10,043 nucleotides of DNA. Origin: JANQPA01 sp964628385 (GTDB lineage Bacteria > Bacteroidota > Bacteroidia > Chitinophagales > Saprospiraceae). The translations under genes and the position numbers were made by a program. The notes under the pieces are model-generated. The model worked only from the letters and a program-made list of their open reading frames with translations, ran no database searches and was not told the origin of the DNA. Positions within the stretch are counted from its first letter, which is position 1. Each line of letters starts with the position of its first letter. Below, one piece after another: positions 1-7,071 of this stretch. The stretch lies in NCBI GenBank assembly GCA_964628385.1, contig CAZVOD010000120.1, forward strand, positions 1-10,043, read 5' to 3'.

Positions 1-165
1 AAAAATTTTGGTTTTCTGAGTAAAAAGCAATAATTTATACGTAAATAAATAGTATTGACTATAATAACTAAACCAATTTCAATAGATGAAAAATAAAAAT
101 TTAACATCATCTACCCCTATAAGTAGAAAAAATCCCTGCGTTTCCGTTTTTTTTGACATTTCGGC

Positions 166-195
166 TTGTGAATTTCATTTCAATTCCTATATTTG
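166..195 (+). promoter_or_regulatory. Bacteroidota-type promoter for a non-coding transcript
   Basis: TTG at 166-168 is followed after 19 nt by TATATTTG at 188-195, an exact fit to the Bacteroidota pattern TTG-N17..23-TAnnTTTG. Transcription would begin near 200-203. No long reading frame follows. The next strong signal is the terminator at 431-478, so this promoter would drive a short RNA or an attenuated leader. The region is AT-rich and a -7 match alone can arise by chance; the correctly spaced -33 element raises the support. Positions 1-165, upstream of it, show nothing I can name. Confidence 0.5.
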
Positions 196-200
196 TGACT

Positions 201-478
201 GATAACAGAGTCCAGACTTTAACATTTTCTTTGGAAACATTAAAGTAAGAGGAGCGTTTTGATGATAGATTTAGAAAAGTAACACAGCGGTAAAGGCTGC
301 TTTTATTTCCAGTAATTTTAATTTTTTATCTAAAGAAATCATTCAGTAGAAAAGGATACTTTATAGTGCTCAAGAATACATAAGAAGATAATACATATCA
401 AAGACATATAACTGGGGTTTAGTTTTTTACGAAGGGAATGGAGACAGCTCAAGTTTCCATTACCCTTCATTTGTTTTT
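201..478 (+). ncRNA. Candidate structured small RNA or leader RNA
   Basis: This stretch of about 280 nt lies between a consensus promoter and a strong intrinsic terminator and has no substantial reading frame. Three hairpins are visible. Hairpin 1 (216-246) pairs ACTTTAA with TTAAAGT and, inside that, TTTC (226-229) with GAAA (234-237) around a TTTG loop. Hairpin 2 pairs AAAAG (275-279) with CTTTT (300-304) and CAGC (285-288) with GCTG (296-299), with a 5-nt bulge. The third is the terminator stem (431-468). Between hairpins 1 and 2 lies GGAG (251-254), followed 7 nt later by a six-codon frame, ATG 262 to TAA 282 (MIDLEK). It resembles no RNA family I know: it is not a tRNA, an SRP RNA or a recognisable riboswitch. 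It could be a trans-acting sRNA or a leader that attenuates the DUF1015 operon. The exact 5' end is inferred. Confidence 0.35.
431..478 (+). terminator. Strong intrinsic terminator
   Basis: The 5' arm 431-445 pairs with 453-468 in a stem of 15 base pairs, with one bulged A (462) and one G-T wobble (443/455), closing a 7-nt loop. A T-rich run (TTTGTTTTT, 470-478) follows on the plus strand. The other side of the stem does not give a U-tract for minus-strand transcripts, so it acts on the plus strand. No protein gene ends just before it, which implies that a non-coding transcript ends here. Confidence 0.7.
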
Positions 479-528
479 AGGAGGATGTTTTTAGTTTCTC
501 CATCCCTGTAATACTTCCACTTATTTTT

Positions 529-536
529 TACATTTG
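529..536 (+). promoter_or_regulatory. -7 element for the DUF1015 operon
   Basis: TACATTTG is an exact match to the Bacteroidota -7 consensus TAnnTTTG. The expected -33 position carries only CTG (506-508, 20-nt spacing), so the upstream element is weak. Transcription would start near 541-543, leaving a leader of about 25 nt before the ATG at 567. It lies beyond the terminator at 431-478, so the DUF1015 gene need not depend on read-through from the upstream RNA. Confidence 0.45.
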
Positions 537-566
537 TCCCAATTTTAATTTCTCACAAATCGAGGC

Positions 567-1694
567 ATGCACATAAAAGCTTTTAGGGCGGTGTTTCCTA
601 ATCTTGACTACATAACGTCCAATGATTCTTTTTTTGGATCGGTAAAAGAAGATTATCCGGACTACGTAAATAGCGGCTTTTTCTCAAAGTCTGAAAGTTC
701 GGCACTGTATATCTACAAAATAATAAATGGCTCGAGAACCTACACCGGCCTCATCGCAAGCGTCGATATTAAATACTTCATGGATGGTCCGGAAAAACAG
801 ATTTATGGGCACGAAAACGTCATCCGGGAGAAGCAGCAGCGGCAAATTGAGTTGCTCTTAAGTCGCAAAGCCATTGTCAAACCAGTGTTGCTGACCTATC
901 AGATCAGTGATACTATCAAAGCCCTTCAAGAACAAATTATTGAGGAGAATACGCCGGACTTTGATATCTATTTCGAATCTCAGGGATCACATCACCTCAT
1001 ATACGCGGTCAAACACCCCGAATTAATACAACTATTTGCTGAGCAGTTTAGCAAAATCAACAAAACTTACATAGCGGATGGTCATCACAGGAGCATGTCC
1101 AGCATGCGTCTGTTTTTGAAATCCAAAACAGAAGAACAGCGGCAGCTCTTTGGGACGGTTATGGTAGCGCTTTTTAGTACAGACCAAATAAAAATCCTTG
1201 ATTTTAACAGGGCCATTGACTTAGAACAGAATGTTAGTGATACTATGCTGATGGCGAAACTATCTCGTCTTTTTGATATCACACCAATGAGTAAGCCTGT
1301 TAAACCTGCTCATAAATTCGAAATTGTAATGATTCTCAATCGGGAGTACTTTAGCTTGCAATGGAAAGAGGAAGTGCTGCATCAACAGGATCGTGAAAAT
1401 ATTTTGCTGGATTGTGCCCTCCTTGATGAGCTGGTGTTAGAAAATATACTTGGGATTACAGATGTCAAGAATGATTCCCGGGTTAGCTATATCGAAGGGC
1501 CAAAAGGCATTCAGGGATTGTATAACAAGGTGGTCAAAAATGACAGAGCTGTTGGGTTTTTTCTGTTTCCCGTACAGATAGAAGAGATGATAGAGGTGGC
1601 AGAACAAAATAAATACCTTCCCGCGAAGAGCACCTGGTTTGAACCCAGGATGAAAAATGGCCTGGTTGTTTTTGATTATTCCCGGCAACTGTAA
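567..1694 (+). CDS. DUF1015 family protein
   Basis: This 375-residue cytoplasmic protein belongs to the DUF1015 family (sometimes labelled a HTH-type regulator in databases), whose biochemical role is not established. Visible family signatures are the opening KAFRAVFPN (residues 4-12), IYGHENVI (79-86), corresponding to the conserved HE segment, and IADGHHR with D171, H173, H174 and R175, the best-conserved motif of the family. It has no signal peptide or membrane segment. It is somewhat shorter than the roughly 400-420 residues common in the family, and the N-terminal part looks trimmed. The ATG at 567 is preceded by GAGG only 1 nt away, too close for a normal Shine-Dalgarno; weak ribosome sites are usual in Bacteroidota. 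The amidohydrolase starts 21 nt after its stop, so the two are almost certainly co-transcribed. In other Bacteroidota, DUF1015 genes often sit near serine biosynthesis genes (from memory); none is seen here. Confidence 0.85.
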   Translation: MHIKAFRAVFPNLDYITSNDSFFGSVKEDYPDYVNSGFFSKSESSALYIYKIINGSRTYTGLIASVDIKYFMDGPEKQIYGHENVIREKQQRQIELLLSRKAIVKPVLLTYQISDTIKALQEQIIEENTPDFDIYFESQGSHHLIYAVKHPELIQLFAEQFSKINKTYIADGHHRSMSSMRLFLKSKTEEQRQLFGTVMVALFSTDQIKILDFNRAIDLEQNVSDTMLMAKLSRLFDITPMSKPVKPAHKFEIVMILNREYFSLQWKEEVLHQQDRENILLDCALLDELVLENILGITDVKNDSRVSYIEGPKGIQGLYNKVVKNDRAVGFFLFPVQIEEMIEVAEQNKYLPAKSTWFEPRMKNGLVVFDYSRQL

Positions 1695-1715
1695 TTGAAT
1701 TAAAAAAATAAGTTT

Positions 1716-2894
1716 ATGAGAAAGCTATCTGCTGATATAGTTTTTCCGGTTAGTGAAGGGCCTATTCCCAGTGGTGTCGTAGTGGTAGATGATGAAGGCA
1801 CTATTAAACACGTGGGCCAAAGAAGTGAGCATGATCCCGCTTCTGTTGAAGTGCATTCCGGCTACTTAATCCCTGGCTTGATCAATGCACACTGCCATCT
1901 GGAGTTGTCTCATCTTAAGGGAAAAGTAGATACCGGAACCGGCCTACTTCCCTTCTTATACAGTGTTGTTTCTCTTAGGGAAGTGCCCATGGAAGAAATT
2001 ATTGCCGCTATAGATCATGCCGATAAAGAAATGTACTCCGGTGGAGTAGTAGCTGTAGGTGATATATCAAATAAATTAGATACAGTAGAGCGAAAAAATG
2101 CCAGCAGCATTCGGTACTATACTTTCATCGAGATGTTTGATTTTTTGCAGGGGCAGGATGCAGAAAAGCACTACAATAATTTCAAGTCGGCCTACGATGG
2201 CCAGAGTCAGTCTAATGGCAACAAAAAAAGCTGTGTACCTCATGCTCCTTATACCGTTTCCCCCGAATTGTTCCGGCTCATTGCAACTACGAATAAGGAA
2301 GAGAACCTGACCATAAGTATTCACAATCAGGAAACAGCTCATGAGAATGCGTTTTTTCTGAATAAAACCGGAGGGTTTGTTGATTTCTATGGAAAATTCG
2401 GTTTCTCAATAGATCATTTTCAACCGACACAAAAGACGTCCATTCACTACGCTATGGAACACATGAGTCCGGCTTACCGAACACTATTTGTACACAACAC
2501 CATGACTTCTACTGAGGATATAAAAGCGGCTAAGCAGTGGAGTGATAAAGTATATTGGGCTACTTGTCCAAATGCTAATCTCTACATTGAGAACAGGCTG
2601 CCCAATTACCGTAATTTTTTGGATGCGGAAGCTAAAGTTTGTATAGGCACAGATAGTCTGACATCCAACTGGCAACTCTCTGTGCTGGAAGAGATGCGTA
2701 CTATTTCAAAATATCAATCTTATGTGCCTCTGGAAACATTGATCAGGTGGGCCACCCTAAATGGAGCGGAAGCACTGGGCTTTGACGATGAATTAGGGAG
2801 TTTTGAGGTAGGTAAAAAACCAGGTATCAACCTTCTTGATACCCACGGTGAAAATAGAATAGATGAAAAAACGACCATCAGAAGATTGATATAG
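1716..2894 (+). CDS. Amidohydrolase-superfamily deaminase, nucleoside type
   Basis: This 392-residue metal-dependent hydrolase belongs to the ATZ/TRZ and MTA/SAH deaminase branch of the amidohydrolase superfamily. The expected residues appear in order: HxH in NAHCHLE (H59, H61) on the first barrel strand; H176 in the PHAPYTVS segment, as in methylthioadenosine/S-adenosylhomocysteine deaminases; IHNQE with the metal-binding H203 and, as HxxE, the catalytic E206; H260 in FVHN; and D313 in IGTDS. The short beta-sandwich is built from residues 1-50 and the C-terminus, with the typical closing GSFEVGKKPGINLL. The full active site suggests a working deaminase. The substrate is uncertain: aminofutalosine (menaquinone pathway), methylthioadenosine, adenosylhomocysteine or a related aminopurine are all possible, and no pathway gene nearby decides it. 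It is cytoplasmic and the second gene of an operon with DUF1015. Length is normal or slightly short for the family. Confidence 0.85.
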   Translation: MRKLSADIVFPVSEGPIPSGVVVVDDEGTIKHVGQRSEHDPASVEVHSGYLIPGLINAHCHLELSHLKGKVDTGTGLLPFLYSVVSLREVPMEEIIAAIDHADKEMYSGGVVAVGDISNKLDTVERKNASSIRYYTFIEMFDFLQGQDAEKHYNNFKSAYDGQSQSNGNKKSCVPHAPYTVSPELFRLIATTNKEENLTISIHNQETAHENAFFLNKTGGFVDFYGKFGFSIDHFQPTQKTSIHYAMEHMSPAYRTLFVHNTMTSTEDIKAAKQWSDKVYWATCPNANLYIENRLPNYRNFLDAEAKVCIGTDSLTSNWQLSVLEEMRTISKYQSYVPLETLIRWATLNGAEALGFDDELGSFEVGKKPGINLLDTHGENRIDEKTTIRRLI

Positions 2895-2921
2895 ACAAAA
2901 AACAAACGCTGTTTTGATGGC

Positions 2922-2963
2922 TTCCCCTATTCGAAGAGGTATTAGCTTCTTCGAACGGGGGAA
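2922..2963. terminator. Bidirectional terminator hairpin between convergent genes
   Basis: A long inverted repeat lies between the amidohydrolase stop and the end of the minus-strand hydrolase. TTCCCC (2922-2927) pairs with GGGGAA (2958-2963), then T-G and one A/C mismatch, then TTCGAAGA (2930-2937) with TCTTCGAA (2948-2955), then G-T and G-C, closing a 6-nt loop (2940-2945). The position between converging genes fits termination in both directions. T-rich sequence follows at some distance on either side rather than directly, so the U-tracts are imperfect. Confidence 0.65.
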
Positions 2964-2976
2964 ACAAGTCTATTTT
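2962..2976. repeat. 15-nt direct repeat, copy A
   Basis: AAACAAGTCTATTTT is identical to positions 4493-4507 in the same orientation. This copy touches the terminator stem on one side and overlaps the hydrolase stop codon (2975-2977) by two bases on the other. Read on the minus strand it contains AAAATAG, matching the last codons and stop of the GSCFA gene, so it looks like a left-over or duplicated end of that gene. Confidence 0.7.
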
Positions 2977-4399
2977 ACTCGATGACAATTTTTTGGCTGA
3001 ATATGCCGATTTTATCTACTATCCTCAGAAAATAAAATCCACTTTGTTGGTTAGCGACATCGATAGCGTAGTCAGCATCATTAGCCTGACTGCTGAGAAC
3101 CAATTGCCCATTGAGGCCATACAGCTCAACCACTGCCCCTGGGGATAGCCCTCGCAGATAAAGCGTTTCTTTTACCGGGTTGGGAAATACGTTAATTGGA
3201 CTATTAAAAGTTAACTGCTCTATGCTAGTAGTAAGTTCCTGAAAGCCACCAAAAAAGAGTACGACATTAATTAAGGCAGGAGTGATACATTGAACATGAC
3301 TGAGGTTGCCGCCGAGATTAGTCGCTTCCACATCTACTGCTCCCAGTTCATTCATGGTTGAATCAGCGACGATGCTATTGCTGGCGTCTACAGTTTCATC
3401 ATCTACACAGTAGAATAAACGGGTAGGAGCCTGTGGTGCCCATTCCGTCAGGTCATTATCGGCAAAAGCCCGTATGAGGGGATGGGCAGTATTATTCTCA
3501 AGAAATAACGTGATAATGCTATCCTGAAACATCTCTCTTGGAATGGATGCTCCTACCTCAGTTGTCAATGCTAGCACTAACTGTTCGTTAAATACATCTA
3601 GTTGGATTTCTCCATTCATGTATTGCTCAGCAAATGTAGCATAAGTCGGCTTGAAGATAGCCTCCAGGTTCTCATAAATATTATACACATCATTATAGGA
3701 CAATACTGTTGCCGCTGCAAAAGCAGGTGTGAGATATACCCGCTCATCTACCAGCAGGCCGTTAAAACTCTTCATGTGATAGGGACCTGACGCCGGTGCC
3801 GAAGCAGTTACCGTAAAAACGTCAGCAAAATCTTCCTGAAGAGCCTTTTGAAGTGCAGCTGCCGCATGACCACCCTGAGAATATCCGGTAATGAACAACT
3901 GGTCGTTTCTGGGTACTTCTTCATTTTCCAAAAATTCTTCCACAGCAAATAGCATATCAATGGCTGCAGAGGCTTCTGTATCGGCATGTAAATAAGGGTG
4001 TATCCCGGGGTTATCTCCCAAACCCAGATAATCTGGCAGGATAGAGATATATCCCTGGCCGGCAGCTAATAGGCCTATATCTGCCTCGTCTGAGCCATTA
4101 GAAGGTACAGCGTCTCTTGTGAAAACCGTACCATGCTGATAAACTAATGTAGGGAAAGCCAGGTCTCTATCATTAGGAACTGCAAAAAAACCTGACGCTA
4201 CCGTCTCATTGCCATCAATGTCTACTGTATTGTACAATAACTTGTACGTAGTGGCCCCAAAACTGGCCGGAAATCCAGAATTGATAGTGATTTGCTGAGC
4301 AGTAAGGCTTTCCAGCTCAATGACTTCTACCACACTCTGGGCTGGTACTAATAAGTTAAAAACAAAAATAGATAAGAAGAGTAAGTAATACTTTTTCAT
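2975..4399 (-). CDS. Secreted alpha/beta hydrolase (lipase/esterase-like) with T9SS sorting domain
   Basis: I place the start at the ATG at 4399 (474 residues), not at the frame's far ATG at 4498. Only from 4399 does a clean signal peptide begin (MKKYYLLFLSIF..., ending near PAQ-S, residues 1-21), and a promoter match at 4440-4447 lies inside the longer frame. The mature part is an alpha/beta hydrolase resembling secretory lipases and prolyl-type esterases: an oxyanion-loop segment YQHGT, the nucleophile elbow GYSQGG with S174, probable acid D333 or D334 in CVDDETVD, and probable base H368 in LSHVQC. The last 75 or so residues form a type IX secretion type A sorting domain (VFPNPVKETLYL, then GLNGQLV, GFYFLRI and a final KIVIE), so the enzyme is likely exported across the outer membrane and released or anchored at the surface. 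Substrate unknown; an ester or lipid is a guess. The gene follows GSCFA on the same strand but appears to have its own promoter, and a 15-nt direct repeat flanks it. Confidence 0.85.
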   Translation of the reverse strand: MKKYYLLFLSIFVFNLLVPAQSVVEVIELESLTAQQITINSGFPASFGATTYKLLYNTVDIDGNETVASGFFAVPNDRDLAFPTLVYQHGTVFTRDAVPSNGSDEADIGLLAAGQGYISILPDYLGLGDNPGIHPYLHADTEASAAIDMLFAVEEFLENEEVPRNDQLFITGYSQGGHAAAALQKALQEDFADVFTVTASAPASGPYHMKSFNGLLVDERVYLTPAFAAATVLSYNDVYNIYENLEAIFKPTYATFAEQYMNGEIQLDVFNEQLVLALTTEVGASIPREMFQDSIITLFLENNTAHPLIRAFADNDLTEWAPQAPTRLFYCVDDETVDASNSIVADSTMNELGAVDVEATNLGGNLSHVQCITPALINVVLFFGGFQELTTSIEQLTFNSPINVFPNPVKETLYLRGLSPGAVVELYGLNGQLVLSSQANDADYAIDVANQQSGFYFLRIVDKIGIFSQKIVIE

Positions 4400-4439
4400 A
4401 TACATCGTCATTTTAGATATTACTGAAGTTGCTTGAGCG

Positions 4440-4447
4440 CAAAAGTA
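4440..4447 (-). promoter_or_regulatory. -7 element for the alpha/beta hydrolase
   Basis: On the minus strand this reads TACTTTTG, an exact match to TAnnTTTG. The -33 position (about 4467-4470) reads TTAC, only a partial match. Transcription would begin near 4433-4435, giving a leader of about 34 nt before the ATG at 4399. Any start codon upstream of about 4435 would be untranscribed from this promoter, which supports the shorter hydrolase start with its signal peptide. Confidence 0.5.
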
Positions 4448-4492
4448 CATTTTAAACAACTTCATTGTAAGGTTTGATTTGAAACAAAGAAT

Positions 4493-4507
4493 AAACAAGT
4501 CTATTTT
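4493..4507. repeat. 15-nt direct repeat, copy B
   Basis: This is identical to 2962-2976. On the minus strand it holds the last bases and the TAG stop (4503-4501) of the GSCFA gene plus the ten or so bases that follow. The two copies are 1531 nt apart and enclose the hydrolase gene together with its promoter and nothing else. Confidence 0.7.
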
Positions 4508-5496
4508 TTAATTATTTGCCGGCGGAAATATTGTTTTTCCACTTTGAAATCGAGAAAGGAATAGCTGCATTCCAGATCTTGAATATTATTAAGTTGTTGT
4601 TTTAAAAATTGTTGATGTTGCTGGCTTTCCGGCACAAAAGGCAGATGGGCCGCAGCCGTTTTGATTTTTTCCACAGCGGTCATCAGTGTTAGGGTACTGT
4701 CCTCCATAAAAGTTTGGCAAAAGTATTTCCAGATATAGTTAATGGCCATATTACTCGGATGTATCAAGTCTTCCCCATAAAAACGATAATCTCTCAAATC
4801 ATCCATTAGCAATTCGTAAGAGGGAAAATAATGTACAAACTTGTGATGATGGCACAGCCATTCTGCGGCTAATAACAGTCGGGATTTGCTTCTTTGGTTG
4901 TCTATGAGGCCGTCCTTGATATGTCGTACTGGGCTCACTGTAAGTAGAAATTGTGTATTGGGAAAATGAACATTTATCCGCTTAATGGTACCATCGAGGT
5001 GTTTTTGTATTTCCTCCAGCGGAAGTAAGCAGCGGTGGAAAAGGTTGCCAGGCAGCTTATGACAATTGGCTACTACTTGCTCGCTGGCTTTATTTTGATA
5101 AACAAAAGAACTGCCAAGGGAGAGGATGATAAAGTCTGCTCTTTTTAGGAATGCTGTACCCTGGCGAGTGGCTTCATTGATAGTATCCAGTGTTTGCTGA
5201 GGGTCAGTACCCGAAAAGTGGCTGTGATGATCAAAGCTGTGCCACAAATGATTATGTTTAAAAATATCATGCTCTGTGTATCTCTTTTCTTCCACTAAAG
5301 CTATAAGGCTTCTGGATAAGGAAACAGGATTGTACTGGATACCAAAAGGGTTGAGAAGCGATTGAAATTTATAATAGGTCAGCTTTTGGGAAATGTGCTC
5401 GGCAAAGCAGGAGCCCAAACACAACAGCTTATCCTCATAGGTAAGCGTAAATGGAAATTCTTTTATGGGAAGCCGGGTGCGGAAATCATCATTCAT
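4501..5496 (-). CDS. GSCFA domain-containing SGNH-like hydrolase
   Basis: This 331-residue protein carries the motif that names the GSCFA family: LCLGSCFAE at residues 25-33, with S29 as the likely nucleophile. Other family blocks are NPFGIQYNP (49-57), an SGNH-like LSLGSSFVY (124-132), LTVSPVRHIKDG (184-195) and a late D-x-x-H, EDLIHPS (D242, H245), which completes a probable Ser-Asp-His set as in SGNH/GDSL esterases. The family is known mainly by sequence; acyl- or acetyl-ester hydrolysis is inferred from the fold. There is no signal peptide, so it is probably cytoplasmic. The ATG at 5496 puts the GSCFA motif near the N-terminus, as is usual. The gene diverges from the 443-residue gene at 5679, and the 182 nt between them contain no convincing promoter on the minus strand. 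Its stop lies inside a 15-nt direct repeat. Confidence 0.88.
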   Translation of the reverse strand: MNDDFRTRLPIKEFPFTLTYEDKLLCLGSCFAEHISQKLTYYKFQSLLNPFGIQYNPVSLSRSLIALVEEKRYTEHDIFKHNHLWHSFDHHSHFSGTDPQQTLDTINEATRQGTAFLKRADFIILSLGSSFVYQNKASEQVVANCHKLPGNLFHRCLLPLEEIQKHLDGTIKRINVHFPNTQFLLTVSPVRHIKDGLIDNQRSKSRLLLAAEWLCHHHKFVHYFPSYELLMDDLRDYRFYGEDLIHPSNMAINYIWKYFCQTFMEDSTLTLMTAVEKIKTAAAHLPFVPESQQHQQFLKQQLNNIQDLECSYSFLDFKVEKQYFRRQIIKK

Positions 5497-5678
5497 GGTA
5501 CTCTTCTTAACAGGTCTTTTACCTCAAAACAAATACAAATTTTCAGCAGAAGGTCAAAAGAAAAGTTTACCTTCATAGCTATACAGCAACAGCCTAAGCT
5601 TATTGTTGCTTTAATTCCTGAATTAAAAATAGTATTTTTCAGCTTAGTTGAAGAAAGAAAAATCATATCTAGCGTTAA

Positions 5679-7010
5679 ATGGGATTATTTGATCGTCTTT
5701 TTGGGACGTCCACTTTGCAAAGTGAGCAACCCAACATCCGATTTGGAAGATATACAGATTCGTACAAAACTGCCGAAAAATTTCACATTTGGGACAGGGC
5801 ACTGACATTTTTTGAAAATGGTCAATATCTTAAATGCTACGAAGCCTTCTTTGAATATCTCAGAGATGACGAAGAGGATAATGTCTCTTTCCGGGTAGAA
5901 GAAGATCAAATTCACTTCGAGTTTTTTCAGGGCTCAAAGAAAATTACTGGCTTTGCCAATGAAGAACGCCTGTGGGCAGAAGCTAAAATTGCCTATTCTG
6001 CCAGCCTGAATGTTGGTTTCATGCGCCGACTTATAGAAAAAAATTTCGTACTGCTGTTCAGTAGGTTTGCTTTAGATAATGACAATAATATCGTTATCGT
6101 CTTCGGAACCTATTCAATAGATGGCTCGCCCTACAAGCTTTATCATGCCCTGAAAGAGCTGGCCACTAATGCCGACAAACAGGATGACTTGCTGCTCGAC
6201 GAGTTTCAAATGCTTAAACCTGTTGATACTTCCCATCTTGAGCCTTTATCCGAAGAGGAAAAAGAAATTAAGTACAACTACATTTATAAAGAGATTACCG
6301 CTATTCTGGAGGAGATCAATACCGGCAATCTGAATAAGGAACTCTATCCCAGAGGTATTTCGATGCTATTACTCGATCTCGTCTATCGGCTCGATTACCT
6401 TATCAAGCCAGAGGGGTATATGATGGAATCTTTAGAGCGTATGCACCGTCAATACTTTGCCCAAGATGGTAAAATGCTAGTACAAAAAAATGAAGTATTG
6501 GAAAAACAGCTGAAAGAAATGGTGAGTCGACCCAAAGATGAATTCTTTAAAGAAATGTATCGGGTAAAAGCGACTTTTGGCATTACTGCTCCCATTAATC
6601 ACGATCGGATCGTCGACTTTATAGATGCGGAACTTGAAGGGGTGGATTGGTATAAAGACCATGACCATGAGCGGATCGCCATGGCTATTCCGGGTTATCT
6701 GGTAGGTTATTGCCTTTTTTATTTTGCCATACCAAAGCCGGACAGGGATTTTTTCCATCTTTTTTACCAGATTATTGATGCTAAATATTTTCGCGACCTT
6801 GGCTTTACTGTTAATTACTGCAATGAAGAAACGGGTACTTTCAACAAAAAAGCTATTCGCAGGGCCATTGAACAGATTACCGTCCAAAATAAAGCCAATT
6901 ATCCCAATCTTAATCCGGCAGTGAATTCTCTGCAGTATCATTCAAAAGTTGACTTTGCGCGCTCCTATCTGTCAATGATCCGTCATCTAGACATGACGAA
7001 AGTTGAATGA
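5679..7010 (+). CDS. Conserved hypothetical protein, 443 residues
   Basis: I do not recognise this family. The sequence suggests a soluble, acidic, cytoplasmic protein of at least two domains, with no signal peptide or clear membrane helix. It opens MGLFDRLFG, a short amphipathic start. Residues of about 35-170 alternate predicted strands and helices in a way that faintly recalls YbjN / secretion-chaperone folds (for example the run around FRVEEDQIHFEFF and the strand-like IVIVFGTY); this is an impression, not an assignment. Residues of about 185-290 look mostly helical and charged (LSEEEKEIKYNYIYKEI). The C-terminal part has W324 and the histidine-rich DHDHER (327-332), followed by an aromatic-rich stretch. 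The ATG at 5679 is the first in frame. The best promoter-like string upstream is TATTTTTC (5633-5640), one base off consensus. It lies 61 nt before paaD on the same strand and may be co-transcribed with paaD and paaG. Confidence 0.75.
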   Translation: MGLFDRLFGTSTLQSEQPNIRFGRYTDSYKTAEKFHIWDRALTFFENGQYLKCYEAFFEYLRDDEEDNVSFRVEEDQIHFEFFQGSKKITGFANEERLWAEAKIAYSASLNVGFMRRLIEKNFVLLFSRFALDNDNNIVIVFGTYSIDGSPYKLYHALKELATNADKQDDLLLDEFQMLKPVDTSHLEPLSEEEKEIKYNYIYKEITAILEEINTGNLNKELYPRGISMLLLDLVYRLDYLIKPEGYMMESLERMHRQYFAQDGKMLVQKNEVLEKQLKEMVSRPKDEFFKEMYRVKATFGITAPINHDRIVDFIDAELEGVDWYKDHDHERIAMAIPGYLVGYCLFYFAIPKPDRDFFHLFYQIIDAKYFRDLGFTVNYCNEETGTFNKKAIRRAIEQITVQNKANYPNLNPAVNSLQYHSKVDFARSYLSMIRHLDMTKVE

Positions 7011-7071
7011 TTCTTATTTCCGAACAACTATTTGTGTGGCTGAGTGCTTTTAGTATAAAAAGTTTTTGGTA

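Noticed and set aside
1..33. An open plus-strand frame of ten codons ending in TAA at 31-33, as the tail of an upstream gene.
   Set aside because: Ten codons are far too few to support a call, and the composition is simply AT-rich.
5633..5640. TATTTTTC as the promoter of the 443-residue gene.
   Set aside because: It misses the final G of the -7 consensus, and the nearest TTG elements are 24 and 27 nt away, longer than the usual spacing; too weak to list as a feature.
6477..6941. A 154-codon minus-strand frame inside the 443-residue gene.
   Set aside because: It is antisense to a well-formed gene, rich in Ile, Phe and Lys in a manner typical of reverse-complement shadows, and has no promoter or ribosome site that I can see.
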